Origin: an uncultured bacterium
GTDB taxonomy: Bacteria; Bacillota; Clostridia; Oscillospirales; Ruminococcaceae
Length of the DNA: 21,347 nt
NCBI GenBank assembly: GCA_905214265.1
Contig: CAJMLQ010000044.1
Coordinates: forward strand, 1-21,347
Reading direction: 5' to 3'
Translations under genes and position numbers: made by a program
In this document: one piece after another, positions 6,271 to 14,332 of the stretch
How the letters are laid out: each line of letters begins with the position of its first letter
How positions within the stretch are numbered: position 1 is the first letter of the stretch
Notes under the pieces: model-generated
What the model was told of the DNA's origin: nothing
Database searches by the model: none
The model's input: the letters and a program-made list of their open reading frames with translations, nothing else

Positions 6271-7236
6271 ATGAAAAATGAAGTGGGGCTCCACGGCAAG
6301 CCCGCCCAAAGTTTTAGTCAAAAGCATCCGTTTCTTAATGAAATGCGGCGCAATTGGCCATACTACCTTATGATGCTGCCGGCTATGCTGGTCATGTTTG
6401 TCTTCGCTTACATGCCAATGCCCGGTCTGGTTATTGCCTTTATGGACTTCAACTTTGTGGACAAGTTTTCCAGTCCATTTGTCGGGTTGGCAAACTTCAA
6501 ATTTTACTTCACCAGCAGCTACGCGCTGCGGACCACCTACAACACCCTGTTCATCAACTTCAACTATCTGATCTGGACGACTTTCCTCAGCGTTTTGTTT
6601 GCAATCCTGCTGAATGAGCTCCGGAGCAAGACGGCGAAAAAGCTCTATCAGAATGCAATGTTTCTCCCCTACTTCTTCTCCTCGGTCATCATCGGCAAAT
6701 TAGTCACCACCATCCTGTTCTCCGATTCCTACGGCCTGATCAACCAGATCATCACCATGTTTGGCGGAGAGCCGGTGCTCTGGACACAAACGGCGGAGCC
6801 TTGGGCCTGGATCATCATCTTCACTCATCTTTGGCAGGTCTCCGGTTACAACTCCATCGTATATCTTGCTTCCATCACGGGCATTGACGATCAGCTTTAC
6901 GAAGCGGCCTCCCTGGACGGCGCAAACCGCTGGCAGCAGCTCTGGCGCATCACGATTCCCATGCTGCTCCCGACCATCATCACGATGGGCCTGCTGAGCA
7001 TCGGAAACATGCTTCGCGGTGACTTTGCAACGATCTACTCTATTATCGGGGACAACGGCCTTCTCTATAAATACACCGACGTTATCGACACCTACGTTTT
7101 CCGTGCGATCAAATCTGCGGCCGACTTCGGTCCTACCGCGGCGGTTGGCCTTTACCAGTCTGTCGTCGGCTTCATCCTGGTATGGGGCTCCAACATGCTG
7201 GTCAAACTGTACGACAAAGATTATGCATTGTTTTAA
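6271..7236 (+). CDS. ABC sugar transporter permease, LplB type
   Basis: This 321-residue inner-membrane permease belongs to the carbohydrate-uptake ABC family and would form the translocation pore with the next gene's product. It begins with a cytoplasmic stretch (1-28), then the first membrane helix near 30-50. The LplB-like GLVIAFMDFNFVD segment is at 52-64. The cytoplasmic coupling loop carries the EAA motif, EAASLDGANRWQQLWRITIP (211-230), which contacts the ATPase. About six transmembrane segments are expected. The start at 6271 is chosen because GGGAG and AGAGGG lie upstream; an in-frame upstream start at 6220 would add an arginine-rich tail without family similarity. The gene is the first of the transporter operon, behind operators 3 and 4. 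Proteins of this subfamily usually import oligosaccharides rather than monosaccharides. Confidence 0.92.
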   Translation: MKNEVGLHGKPAQSFSQKHPFLNEMRRNWPYYLMMLPAMLVMFVFAYMPMPGLVIAFMDFNFVDKFSSPFVGLANFKFYFTSSYALRTTYNTLFINFNYLIWTTFLSVLFAILLNELRSKTAKKLYQNAMFLPYFFSSVIIGKLVTTILFSDSYGLINQIITMFGGEPVLWTQTAEPWAWIIIFTHLWQVSGYNSIVYLASITGIDDQLYEAASLDGANRWQQLWRITIPMLLPTIITMGLLSIGNMLRGDFATIYSIIGDNGLLYKYTDVIDTYVFRAIKSAADFGPTAAVGLYQSVVGFILVWGSNMLVKLYDKDYALF

Positions 7237-7260
7237 TCGGAAGGCTGAGGTGAAACATCC

Positions 7261-8133
7261 ATGTATCGGAAAAGTTTTGGCGAACAAATCGCACAGATTT
7301 TCATCCACATTTTTCTTTTTGCCTTTTCCTTCTGCTGCATCTATCCGTTTATCCTGACCTTTATGGCCTCGATCAGCAGTGAACAGGCAATCATGCGCAA
7401 CGGCTACCGGCTGATCCCCGAGGAATTTTCCAGCCTCGCCTATGAGACGGTTTTCAAAGACAGTTCCATTTACAGCGGCTATGCGGTTTCCATCTTTGTA
7501 ACAGTCGTCGGCACCTGCATGGCACTGGTCCTCTGCGGTATGGCGGGTTATGCCATGTCCCTCCAGCGGGTCAAATACCGCAACACCATCTCGATGTACT
7601 TTTACATTCCCATGGTGTTCAATGCGGGTCTGCTCCCCTGGTACCTGGTCTGCACACAGCTTCTGCACCTGCAGGACACCATTTGGGCGCTGATTCTTCC
7701 CTCTCTGGTATCGCCCTTCAACGTCTTCCTGATGCGGAACTATTTCAAGACCATTCCCTCCTCCCTGGTGGAATCCGCCGAGATCGACGGTTCCGGACCT
7801 ATCCGCACCTTCTTCCAGATCGTTATCCCCCTTGCCACCCCGATTATCGCCACCGTGGCGCTGTTTATCGGCCTGGGATACTGGAACGACTGGGCTAACG
7901 CTCTGTGGTTCATCAGTGACCGGAAGCTGTTCCCTCTGCAGTACATGCTCTACCGGATCAAATCCATTATGGACTTCATTCGGCAGAACGGCTCCATGGG
8001 CAACATTCAGCTCCCCTCGCAGACCTTCCAGCTGGCCACACTGTTCGTCACCATCGGTCCCATCGTCCTGCTGTACCCCTTTGTGCAGCGGTTCTTCGTC
8101 AAGGGCATCATGGTCGGCGCCGTCAAAGGCTGA
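7261..8133 (+). CDS. ABC sugar transporter permease, YtcP/LplC type
   Basis: This 290-residue permease of the MalG-like half of carbohydrate ABC importers pairs with the upstream LplB-type permease. The first helix (11-36) is followed by the exposed loop with PEEFSSLAYETVF (53-65), typical of YtcP proteins. The coupling motif is ESAEIDGSGPIRTFFQIVIP (171-190), and the C-terminus ends in VQRFFVKGIMVGAVKG, a strongly conserved tail of this family. AGGTGA (7248-7253) serves as the ribosome site, and only 24 bases separate it from the preceding gene. No ATP-binding subunit is encoded in the locus, as is usual for this subfamily, where a shared MsmX-type ATPase powers several importers. Confidence 0.92.
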   Translation: MYRKSFGEQIAQIFIHIFLFAFSFCCIYPFILTFMASISSEQAIMRNGYRLIPEEFSSLAYETVFKDSSIYSGYAVSIFVTVVGTCMALVLCGMAGYAMSLQRVKYRNTISMYFYIPMVFNAGLLPWYLVCTQLLHLQDTIWALILPSLVSPFNVFLMRNYFKTIPSSLVESAEIDGSGPIRTFFQIVIPLATPIIATVALFIGLGYWNDWANALWFISDRKLFPLQYMLYRIKSIMDFIRQNGSMGNIQLPSQTFQLATLFVTIGPIVLLYPFVQRFFVKGIMVGAVKG

Positions 8134-8234
8134 TCCATCCAAGGCTTATCCGGCTCTCGCCGTTTAAGACATAAAGAGGGCGCAATGCCCAACGCTTACC
8201 CGAATCTTTTATTTGAGAAAAGGAGCGAACAATT

Positions 8235-9731
8235 ATGAAAAAATTTCACAAAGCTACTACTCTGATTCTGGCTGCCGCTATGGCTGCCACCGCTTTCGCC
8301 GGATGCGGAGGCAACAGTGGTTCTTCCAGCACAAATTCCACCGGCGGTTCTTCTGCTGCTTCCGGCGAGACCGTCGCCCTGACCGCCGCTTTCCCGGGAC
8401 AGGAATCCAACGGCCAGGCTGCCGTTCTGGAAGCGGTCAACAAAGCCGCTCAGGAAGATGGCGTCAATGTGACCGTCACCGTTAAATTCCTGGACGACTA
8501 CTGGAACAAGCTGGCTCTGGCTGTTGCGGGCGGCGAATCCTATGACCTCGCCTGGGCCCACTCCAGCACCCTGTCCGACTTGGTTTCCAAGAAGGTTTAT
8601 CAGCCCATCGACGAAGCCCTCCAGAACTATGGTCAGGACCTCCTCGCCAACACTCCTGATTACGTGCTGAAAGGCGGCTCTGTCGGCGACAAGGTTTATG
8701 CCCTGCCCCGCGTTATCCCCATGACCGCTTTCAACAACACTTGGAACATCCGCGGTGACATCCGGGAAAAATACAACATTCCTGAGATCAAGACTATTGA
8801 AGACCTGGAAGCCTACTTCGACGCCATTCTGGCCAACGAGCCTGATATGTACGCTATCGTCGGCTCCAACATGCAGCCCATGTATCCGGTTTATGCGGAC
8901 TACTACTTCCCTATCGGCGACGGCGGCGTGAACCCGGTCTATATCGATCCCACTGATCCGAACTACACCGTCAAATCCTTCTGGGATTCCGACGCTTTCA
9001 CCCAGGTCTGCGAGAAACGCAAAGAGTGGTATGACAAAGGCTACCTTCCTGTTGACTCTTCCAACCTGGAAAGCGAAGATACCGGCTTTGACTACGGCAT
9101 GGTCGGCTGCGTCGCCGCGAACCTGATGCGTGCTTCCGAGCGGATTGACACCTTCCTGTCCAACGTTCCGGACGGCAAAATCGAAACCGTGCTCCTCGAG
9201 CCTAAAACCCGTCACATCTACATGGCCGGCGACAATATGCTCGCGGTTCCCAGCACCAGCAAACACGTCAACGAAGCGGTCGCCTTCATCAATTGGTTCA
9301 AGAAAGATCAGGAGAACTACGACCTCTGGTCCTACGGCGTGGAAGGCACCAACTACACCTTGACCGACGGCGCGGTCGACGTTTCTGCCACTGCTGAAGC
9401 AAACATCTACAGCATGAACACCTGGATGTGGAACGACATCCGTCTGGCCCGGTTCTCCGCGAACTATCCGCAGGAGGACATCGAGACCCTGAAGGCTTGG
9501 GACGAGGGCGCCGAAGTCACCCCCTTCGTCGGCTTCACCGTTGACCAGAGCAAGATCAAATCCCAGATCAGCCAGGTGACCGCTGTTATGAACGAGTACG
9601 CTCAGAACCTCGGCAAGGGCATCACCGACATCAACGCAGTCCGTGACGAGATCATGGAAAAAATGAATGCCGCTGGCTTGCAGGACATCATTGCCGAAGT
9701 CCAGGCCCAGGTTGACGCTTACGTGAAATAA
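8235..9731 (+). CDS. Carbohydrate ABC transporter substrate-binding lipoprotein (family 1, DUF3502-type C-terminus)
   Basis: This 498-residue lipoprotein captures the sugar outside the cell and delivers it to the two permeases. Residues 1-23 form a lipoprotein signal peptide ending in AFAG with Cys24 as the lipid anchor. A glycine/serine-rich linker (25-48) tethers the mature domain. The body is a family 1 extracellular solute-binding fold, and the C-terminal stretch from about 410 (GFTVDQSKIKSQ through the QVDAYVK end) matches the DUF3502 pattern found with YtcP/LplB permeases. The start has AAAGGAG upstream. The leader from 8134 to 8234 contains only a small GGGC/GCCC hairpin at 8178-8190. 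A strong terminator follows, which would raise the amount of this transcript segment over the downstream enzymes. The ligand is unknown; the gene context suggests an alpha-glucose-containing oligosaccharide. Confidence 0.9.
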   Translation: MKKFHKATTLILAAAMAATAFAGCGGNSGSSSTNSTGGSSAASGETVALTAAFPGQESNGQAAVLEAVNKAAQEDGVNVTVTVKFLDDYWNKLALAVAGGESYDLAWAHSSTLSDLVSKKVYQPIDEALQNYGQDLLANTPDYVLKGGSVGDKVYALPRVIPMTAFNNTWNIRGDIREKYNIPEIKTIEDLEAYFDAILANEPDMYAIVGSNMQPMYPVYADYYFPIGDGGVNPVYIDPTDPNYTVKSFWDSDAFTQVCEKRKEWYDKGYLPVDSSNLESEDTGFDYGMVGCVAANLMRASERIDTFLSNVPDGKIETVLLEPKTRHIYMAGDNMLAVPSTSKHVNEAVAFINWFKKDQENYDLWSYGVEGTNYTLTDGAVDVSATAEANIYSMNTWMWNDIRLARFSANYPQEDIETLKAWDEGAEVTPFVGFTVDQSKIKSQISQVTAVMNEYAQNLGKGITDINAVRDEIMEKMNAAGLQDIIAEVQAQVDAYVK

Positions 9732-9770
9732 GACAAGTTTATAAAATCGGATTCTCTCCCCCTAGATGCG

Positions 9771-9810
9771 ACGGGAGGAAGGTCTAGGGGCCTTCCTCCC
9801 GTTTCTTTTT
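9771..9810 (+). terminator. Strong intra-operon terminator with a loop complementary to upstream RNA
   Basis: ACGGGAGGAAGG (9771-9782) pairs perfectly with CCTTCCTCCCGT (9791-9802), followed by TTCTTTTT (9803-9810). The 8-nt loop TCTAGGGG (9783-9790) is the exact complement of CCCCTAGA (9759-9766) just upstream. Since the alternative 8-bp pairing would form first during transcription, it could delay or prevent the terminator. The position between binding-protein and enzyme genes fits partial read-through. Confidence 0.85.
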
Positions 9811-9824
9811 CTGTCAGCGCGGCC

Positions 9825-9842
9825 GGCTGTCCTGAAACAGCC
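9825..9842 (+). other. Small stem-loop in the leader of the first glycosidase gene
   Basis: GGCTGT (9825-9830) and ACAGCC (9837-9842) form a 6-bp hairpin with a CCTGAA loop and no T-tail. It may be a processing or stabilising structure 5' of the enzyme part of the transcript. I found no convincing separate promoter between 9811 and 9884. Confidence 0.35.
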
Positions 9843-9884
9843 GCCGGTAAAATCACCCGTATCAATCAATAGGAGTATCTCACC

Positions 9885-12131
9885 ATGAAAATGATGAAGA
9901 AGAATCAGGACCTTTCCATCCGCGGCGGTTCAAACGAACATGGCGTCACCGGCTCCATGACGGTCACAGCCGGAGAAAAATGCAAAATCATCGGCTGGCA
10001 GGACGGCAGCTTTCAGAAATTCGGCCACCATCTCCGCAATGAAATGGGCGGGATCTGGGCGTATCCGTTAAAGGCTGCGGACGGCTTCTGGCTTCGTGTC
10101 AACGGCGCGTATCCCACTTTTACCGAGTATGAAACCCTTCCTTACGGCACCTTGTTCCGCGCCGAGCCGCTTACGGGCCTGAAAATGACCCGGTTCCAGT
10201 TCGTACCCGACGACTGCTGCGGCACCGTGATCTCCTATCACTTTGAAAACAACGCGGACTCTCCGCTGGAACTAGATCTGGCGTTTACCGTCCGTTTCCA
10301 GATATTGCCGGTCTGGTTCTCAGAAGAGTCCGGCATCCATGACGAAGAGGACGACGCTTGGATAGATGAAAGCGGCTTTGTCCTGGCAAAAGACCGCGGA
10401 CACGAATGGTATGCTGGATTCTGCGGCGAGCATTCCTTCCGAGCAGAAGCTGTCGTAATCGACCGGAAGGATTTCAGCCCGGCGGCGATGGCCGGCCGGG
10501 GTGTGACCGCATCCGCTTCTTCTATACTCTCCCTAGCTCCCGGCGAGGGCAAAACGGTCCGGTACTTCCTGGCGGGCTCCTACACCGGAAAGAACGCCCT
10601 TTTGGCAGATCTCTGGAATCTGCGGGGCTGCTGGGAGAACCTCCTTCAGAAAAAGCTGGCCCGTTATCAGGGCATCCGCTCCAAAACTGCCCTTCAGACC
10701 AGCGACCCGGATTTTGATCAGGTTTTTGAATGGATCAAGTACAACAACGACTGGCTGATTTCAGATTCCGGCGAGTTTGGCCGGGGACTGGCGGCCGGCC
10801 TGCCCGAATACCCCTGGTGGTTCGGCTGCGACAATGCCTACTCCACCCAAGGACTAATGGCTATCGGAGAGTTTGAGACCGCCCGGGATACCCTCTGCCT
10901 TCTGGAACGGTACAGCCAAAAGGTCAACGGCAACGGACGGATCGTTCACGAAATCACCAACAACGGCAACTGCCCCAACCCCGGAAACAGCCAGGAGACC
11001 GGCCATTTCATCACCGCAGTCTACAACTACTGGCGTTGGACCGGGGACACCAGGATGGTCGCCGAACTGTATGACTACTGCGCCAGGGGGATCGACTGGC
11101 TGCTCCACGAGATGGACCCGGACGGCGACCTGCTGCCCTCCGGCTACGGCATCATCGAAATCAAGGGCCTGAACGTCGAACTTATCGACACGGCCGTTTA
11201 CACCTGCCAGGCTCTTTTCCGCATGGCAGAGATGGCCGCAGCCCTGGGCAGGGACGGCTCCGGCTACCGTGAAACCGCCGCCCAACTGCGGAAGATCATC
11301 AACACCCGGCTGTGGAACGAAAAAGAACAGCTTTACGTGGACGCAGTGGGAACCGCCGCCCAGATCCTGGACCGGATCGACATTCTTTTAAACGACGAAA
11401 AACACGGCCCGGAGGTGGACGAAGCGTACCGCGCCTATCTTCTGGATATGCAGACCCGGCTGAAGGCCATGCCCCAAGACGAAGAAGCCCCCTTCCTCAT
11501 CAACAAAAATTGGGTGATCAACACTCCCATGGAAACCGGCCTGGCAGACCGGGAAAAAGCTCTGGCTGCCTTGGAAACCATGCGCTCCGACGAATTTGTC
11601 GGAGACTACGGCCTATATCTGGCGGGCTTTATGCACCATCACACCATGACCATCTCCACCGGCGTCCAGGCTGTGGCGGAAGGCCGCTATGGCTGCACCG
11701 ACCAGTCCCTGGAGCTGCTCCGGCGGATGTGCAAAACCTTTTCCATGGTCCTCCCCGGCTCCATCAGCGAAATGTCCCCCAATTATGGCTGCTTCACCCA
11801 GGCGTGGACCGTCTACGCCATGATGGTGCCGGTGGTGGAGTGCTTCGCCGGATTCCAGCCTATGATTCCGGAAAACCGTCTGACCCTGGCCCCCTGCGTT
11901 CCCTCTCAATGGGACCGGATGGAACTTTTGAACGTCCGGGTCGGGAACGCTTTTGTAGACTTCTCCTTCACCCGCGAGGAAGACCATGAGATCTACCGTA
12001 TCCACTCCACTGGTGATTTCACCATTGCCTTCGCACCGGTCTGCGGCGGGCAGATCCTGCTCAACGGCGCCCCCGCGGAGGGGACCGTTACCTTTGGCCG
12101 CGGCTCCAACGTGATCGAGGTGCTGGCATGA
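9885..12131 (+). CDS. Uncharacterised (alpha/alpha)6-barrel glycosidase, glycogen-debranching-like (copy 1)
   Basis: This 748-residue protein has a beta-rich N-terminal domain (about 1-260) followed by an (alpha/alpha)6 barrel (about 265-665) and a small C-terminal beta segment. The N-terminal signature is WQDGSF (38-43) and KAADGFWL (63-70). The barrel shows YNNDW (286-290) and EYPWWFGCDN (308-317), whose Asp316 aligns with the catalytic acid of debranching-type glucosidases. VNGNGRIVHE (347-356) follows, and then PGSISEMSPNYGCFTQAW (624-641), where Glu629 matches the general base position. Both predicted catalytic carboxylates are present, so the enzyme should be an inverting hydrolase. No signal peptide is seen, so it acts on imported sugar. 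AGGAG precedes the ATG. It resembles amylo-alpha-1,6-glucosidase/MGH1-like proteins only distantly, and I cannot assign linkage or substrate. The next gene is a paralogue. Confidence 0.75.
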   Translation: MKMMKKNQDLSIRGGSNEHGVTGSMTVTAGEKCKIIGWQDGSFQKFGHHLRNEMGGIWAYPLKAADGFWLRVNGAYPTFTEYETLPYGTLFRAEPLTGLKMTRFQFVPDDCCGTVISYHFENNADSPLELDLAFTVRFQILPVWFSEESGIHDEEDDAWIDESGFVLAKDRGHEWYAGFCGEHSFRAEAVVIDRKDFSPAAMAGRGVTASASSILSLAPGEGKTVRYFLAGSYTGKNALLADLWNLRGCWENLLQKKLARYQGIRSKTALQTSDPDFDQVFEWIKYNNDWLISDSGEFGRGLAAGLPEYPWWFGCDNAYSTQGLMAIGEFETARDTLCLLERYSQKVNGNGRIVHEITNNGNCPNPGNSQETGHFITAVYNYWRWTGDTRMVAELYDYCARGIDWLLHEMDPDGDLLPSGYGIIEIKGLNVELIDTAVYTCQALFRMAEMAAALGRDGSGYRETAAQLRKIINTRLWNEKEQLYVDAVGTAAQILDRIDILLNDEKHGPEVDEAYRAYLLDMQTRLKAMPQDEEAPFLINKNWVINTPMETGLADREKALAALETMRSDEFVGDYGLYLAGFMHHHTMTISTGVQAVAEGRYGCTDQSLELLRRMCKTFSMVLPGSISEMSPNYGCFTQAWTVYAMMVPVVECFAGFQPMIPENRLTLAPCVPSQWDRMELLNVRVGNAFVDFSFTREEDHEIYRIHSTGDFTIAFAPVCGGQILLNGAPAEGTVTFGRGSNVIEVLA

Positions 12132-14317
12132 GCGGACTCAAGACTGCTTCTCCGGATGCCCGGCCTTATCTGACCACCGGAAGCCGGGCCTACCTTATCG
12201 GCGGGCAGGACGGTTCTTTCCCCGAACGGGGCGAGCATATGCCCCGGGAGATGTACGGCCTCTGGGCGCCGCCCATCAAGGCCGCCGACGGATTCTGGCT
12301 GGAGGCTGACGGCAGCTGGCTTCCAGCTGCGGAAACCTTCGAAATGCTGCCCTGGGGCTGCCGGTTCTGCTATCCGGAACAAAACGGGTTGACTGTGGAA
12401 CGTTTTCAGTTCGTCCCGGACGGACTGGAGGGGCTCTGCGTCACCTATACCTTCCGTAACAGCGGAAAAACGGACAAAACGATCCCCGTGCGCTTCCTTC
12501 TCAAATCCGAGCTGCTTCCGGTCTGGCTTTCCGACCGGCTGGGGAAAGAGGATTTTCCGGATACCGGCCGCTTTGACCAGAAAACCGGGGTCCTGACCCT
12601 CAAGGATAGCGGCAATCCCTGGTATCTACTGTTGGCAGCCTCCCTTCCGGCCGAAGGAGGGGTCTACGAGACCTCCGACGCGCCGGAGCAACCCTCCGGG
12701 CAGGGAATATGGGCTTCCCTCCGGTTCAGCCTGGCCATCCCGGCGGGAGAAGCCCGAGACACGGCCTTCTACTTGGCTATTTCCGGCAGCGGCGAAACAG
12801 CGGCGTCGGAGACCCTCCGCATCCTGCGGGAGGGCTCCTCCCGACTGCTGGAAGAAAAGGTCCGCCGGTACGGGAACATCGATTCCCGGGCGGTGTTGAC
12901 CCTGGGCGGCGCGCCCCATCTGGCGGAAACGTTTCGCTGGACCAAGTATAACAACGACTGGGCCGTCCGGGAGGTTCCCGGCGTGGGCCGGGGAGCCGTC
13001 GCCGGATACGCGGAGTTTCCCTGGTGGTTCAGCCACGATTCCACCTACCTTCTCAAATCCTTCCTTCTGACGGGGGACTATGAGACCTGCCGCAGCACCA
13101 GCCGCCTGATCCGCGACCTCTCCGACCGGGTTAACGGCAACGGCCGGGTCATTCACGAAGGCGTTTCCAACGGAGTTGTTTTTTACGAAGGGATGCTGTC
13201 GGAGACACCACAGTTTGCTGAATGGATCTACCACTATTACTGCTGGACCGGCGACCGGGAACTTCTGCTGGAATTCTATCCCTTCCTGAAAAAGGGAATG
13301 GAGTGGGTCCTTTCCCAGAGCGTGGACGGCCTGCCCTACGGCTACGGTGCTTCGGAGATCGGCGGGTTCAACTGCATTGTATTCGACTGTGCAGTCCATG
13401 CGGTCCGGGGATACGAGGTCCTCGCCAAGCTGGCGGAGGAATTGGGTCTGCCGGAGGACGCCGCACGGTTTTCCGCCCAATTCCGCGAGAGCTTCGCCTG
13501 CTTTGACCGGATGTTCTGGCTGGAAAAGGAAGGCGCTTATGCCGATATGGCCGGCACCCGGGAGGAGATCTTGGAGCGGACCCGCTCCTGGAAGATCTCC
13601 CTGAAATCCTTCCCCGTGGAGGAGGACGATGGTATCTATGGCGACGAGAGCTGCTCCTTCGACAAGACACCGGAGGATCTGGAGCTGCAGCAGAAACTGC
13701 GGGAAAATCTCGACCGTATAGCGGAAAAAGCCATGGGAATGGCGGTCGGCGAACGCCGAGCCTTTTGCTTTTTCGGCAGCGCGTCCCCCTCTCTGCTCAT
13801 CGACAAGGGCTATCTCCCAGCCCAGCGGGCGGAGAGAGTCCAGCAAAACCAATTCTCTTTCCTCCAAAAGCCCTCGGAACGCCCCTATGGCAGTATGGGA
13901 ATCGGTACCTCCCGTCTCATGCGGCAGTTTGCCCGGGAAAACCGCCCCGGCGAACTCTGGAACGCGCTCCAGGCGATTTATCAGTCCTTCGGCGCAGTCT
14001 GCCCCGGCGCGACGCCGGAATATTTCCCGGCAAAGGGCTGCTTTATCCAAATCTGGAACAACGAAGCGACCATGTCGGTCTATACCGAATGCGTCTTGGG
14101 CATTCAGCCGGATGCGGCCCGCAGGCGTCTGACACTCCGTCCCTGCATCCCGGCGGAGCTGGGAGAGCTTACTCTGACAAATCTCTCCATCGGCAGCGCA
14201 CGGTTTCATTTCCATTTTGCACCGGACACGCAGACGCTGACAGTTACGGCTCCCGCAGAATGGGAGATCACGCTGGAACACCCGCATATCGTTCTCCAGC
14301 GTCAAACAAATCCATAA
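12128..14317 (+). CDS. Uncharacterised (alpha/alpha)6-barrel glycosidase, glycogen-debranching-like (copy 2)
   Basis: This is a 729-residue paralogue of the preceding protein with the same architecture. Shared blocks are GQDGSF (26-31), KAADGFWL (51-58), ERFQFVPD (91-98), YNNDW (274-278), EFPWWFSHD (296-304; predicted acid Asp304), VNGNGRVIHE (335-344), and PGATPEYFPAKGCFIQIW (626-643; predicted base Glu631). The ATG overlaps the previous stop codon as ATGA, indicating translational coupling and probable equal amounts. The segment at 540-600 differs strongly from copy 1, where HHHTMTISTG occupies the equivalent region; this part probably shapes the substrate pocket, so the two enzymes likely cut different bonds or act in sequence. 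No export signal is visible. Substrate unknown; cytosolic hydrolysis of an imported alpha-glucoside is the working idea. Confidence 0.75.
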   Translation: MSGLKTASPDARPYLTTGSRAYLIGGQDGSFPERGEHMPREMYGLWAPPIKAADGFWLEADGSWLPAAETFEMLPWGCRFCYPEQNGLTVERFQFVPDGLEGLCVTYTFRNSGKTDKTIPVRFLLKSELLPVWLSDRLGKEDFPDTGRFDQKTGVLTLKDSGNPWYLLLAASLPAEGGVYETSDAPEQPSGQGIWASLRFSLAIPAGEARDTAFYLAISGSGETAASETLRILREGSSRLLEEKVRRYGNIDSRAVLTLGGAPHLAETFRWTKYNNDWAVREVPGVGRGAVAGYAEFPWWFSHDSTYLLKSFLLTGDYETCRSTSRLIRDLSDRVNGNGRVIHEGVSNGVVFYEGMLSETPQFAEWIYHYYCWTGDRELLLEFYPFLKKGMEWVLSQSVDGLPYGYGASEIGGFNCIVFDCAVHAVRGYEVLAKLAEELGLPEDAARFSAQFRESFACFDRMFWLEKEGAYADMAGTREEILERTRSWKISLKSFPVEEDDGIYGDESCSFDKTPEDLELQQKLRENLDRIAEKAMGMAVGERRAFCFFGSASPSLLIDKGYLPAQRAERVQQNQFSFLQKPSERPYGSMGIGTSRLMRQFARENRPGELWNALQAIYQSFGAVCPGATPEYFPAKGCFIQIWNNEATMSVYTECVLGIQPDAARRRLTLRPCIPAELGELTLTNLSIGSARFHFHFAPDTQTLTVTAPAEWEITLEHPHIVLQRQTNP

Positions 14318-14332
14318 AAGGAGGTATTCTGC

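Noticed and set aside
6700..9266. Long minus-strand frames opposite the permease and binding-protein genes
   Set aside because: They mirror well-supported transporter genes, show no family motifs and lack ribosome sites.
9759..9802. A true H-type pseudoknot at the intra-operon terminator
   Set aside because: There is no linker between the loop-pairing segment and the terminator's right arm to span an 8-bp stem, so both stems cannot form fully at once; a competing-structure model is preferred.
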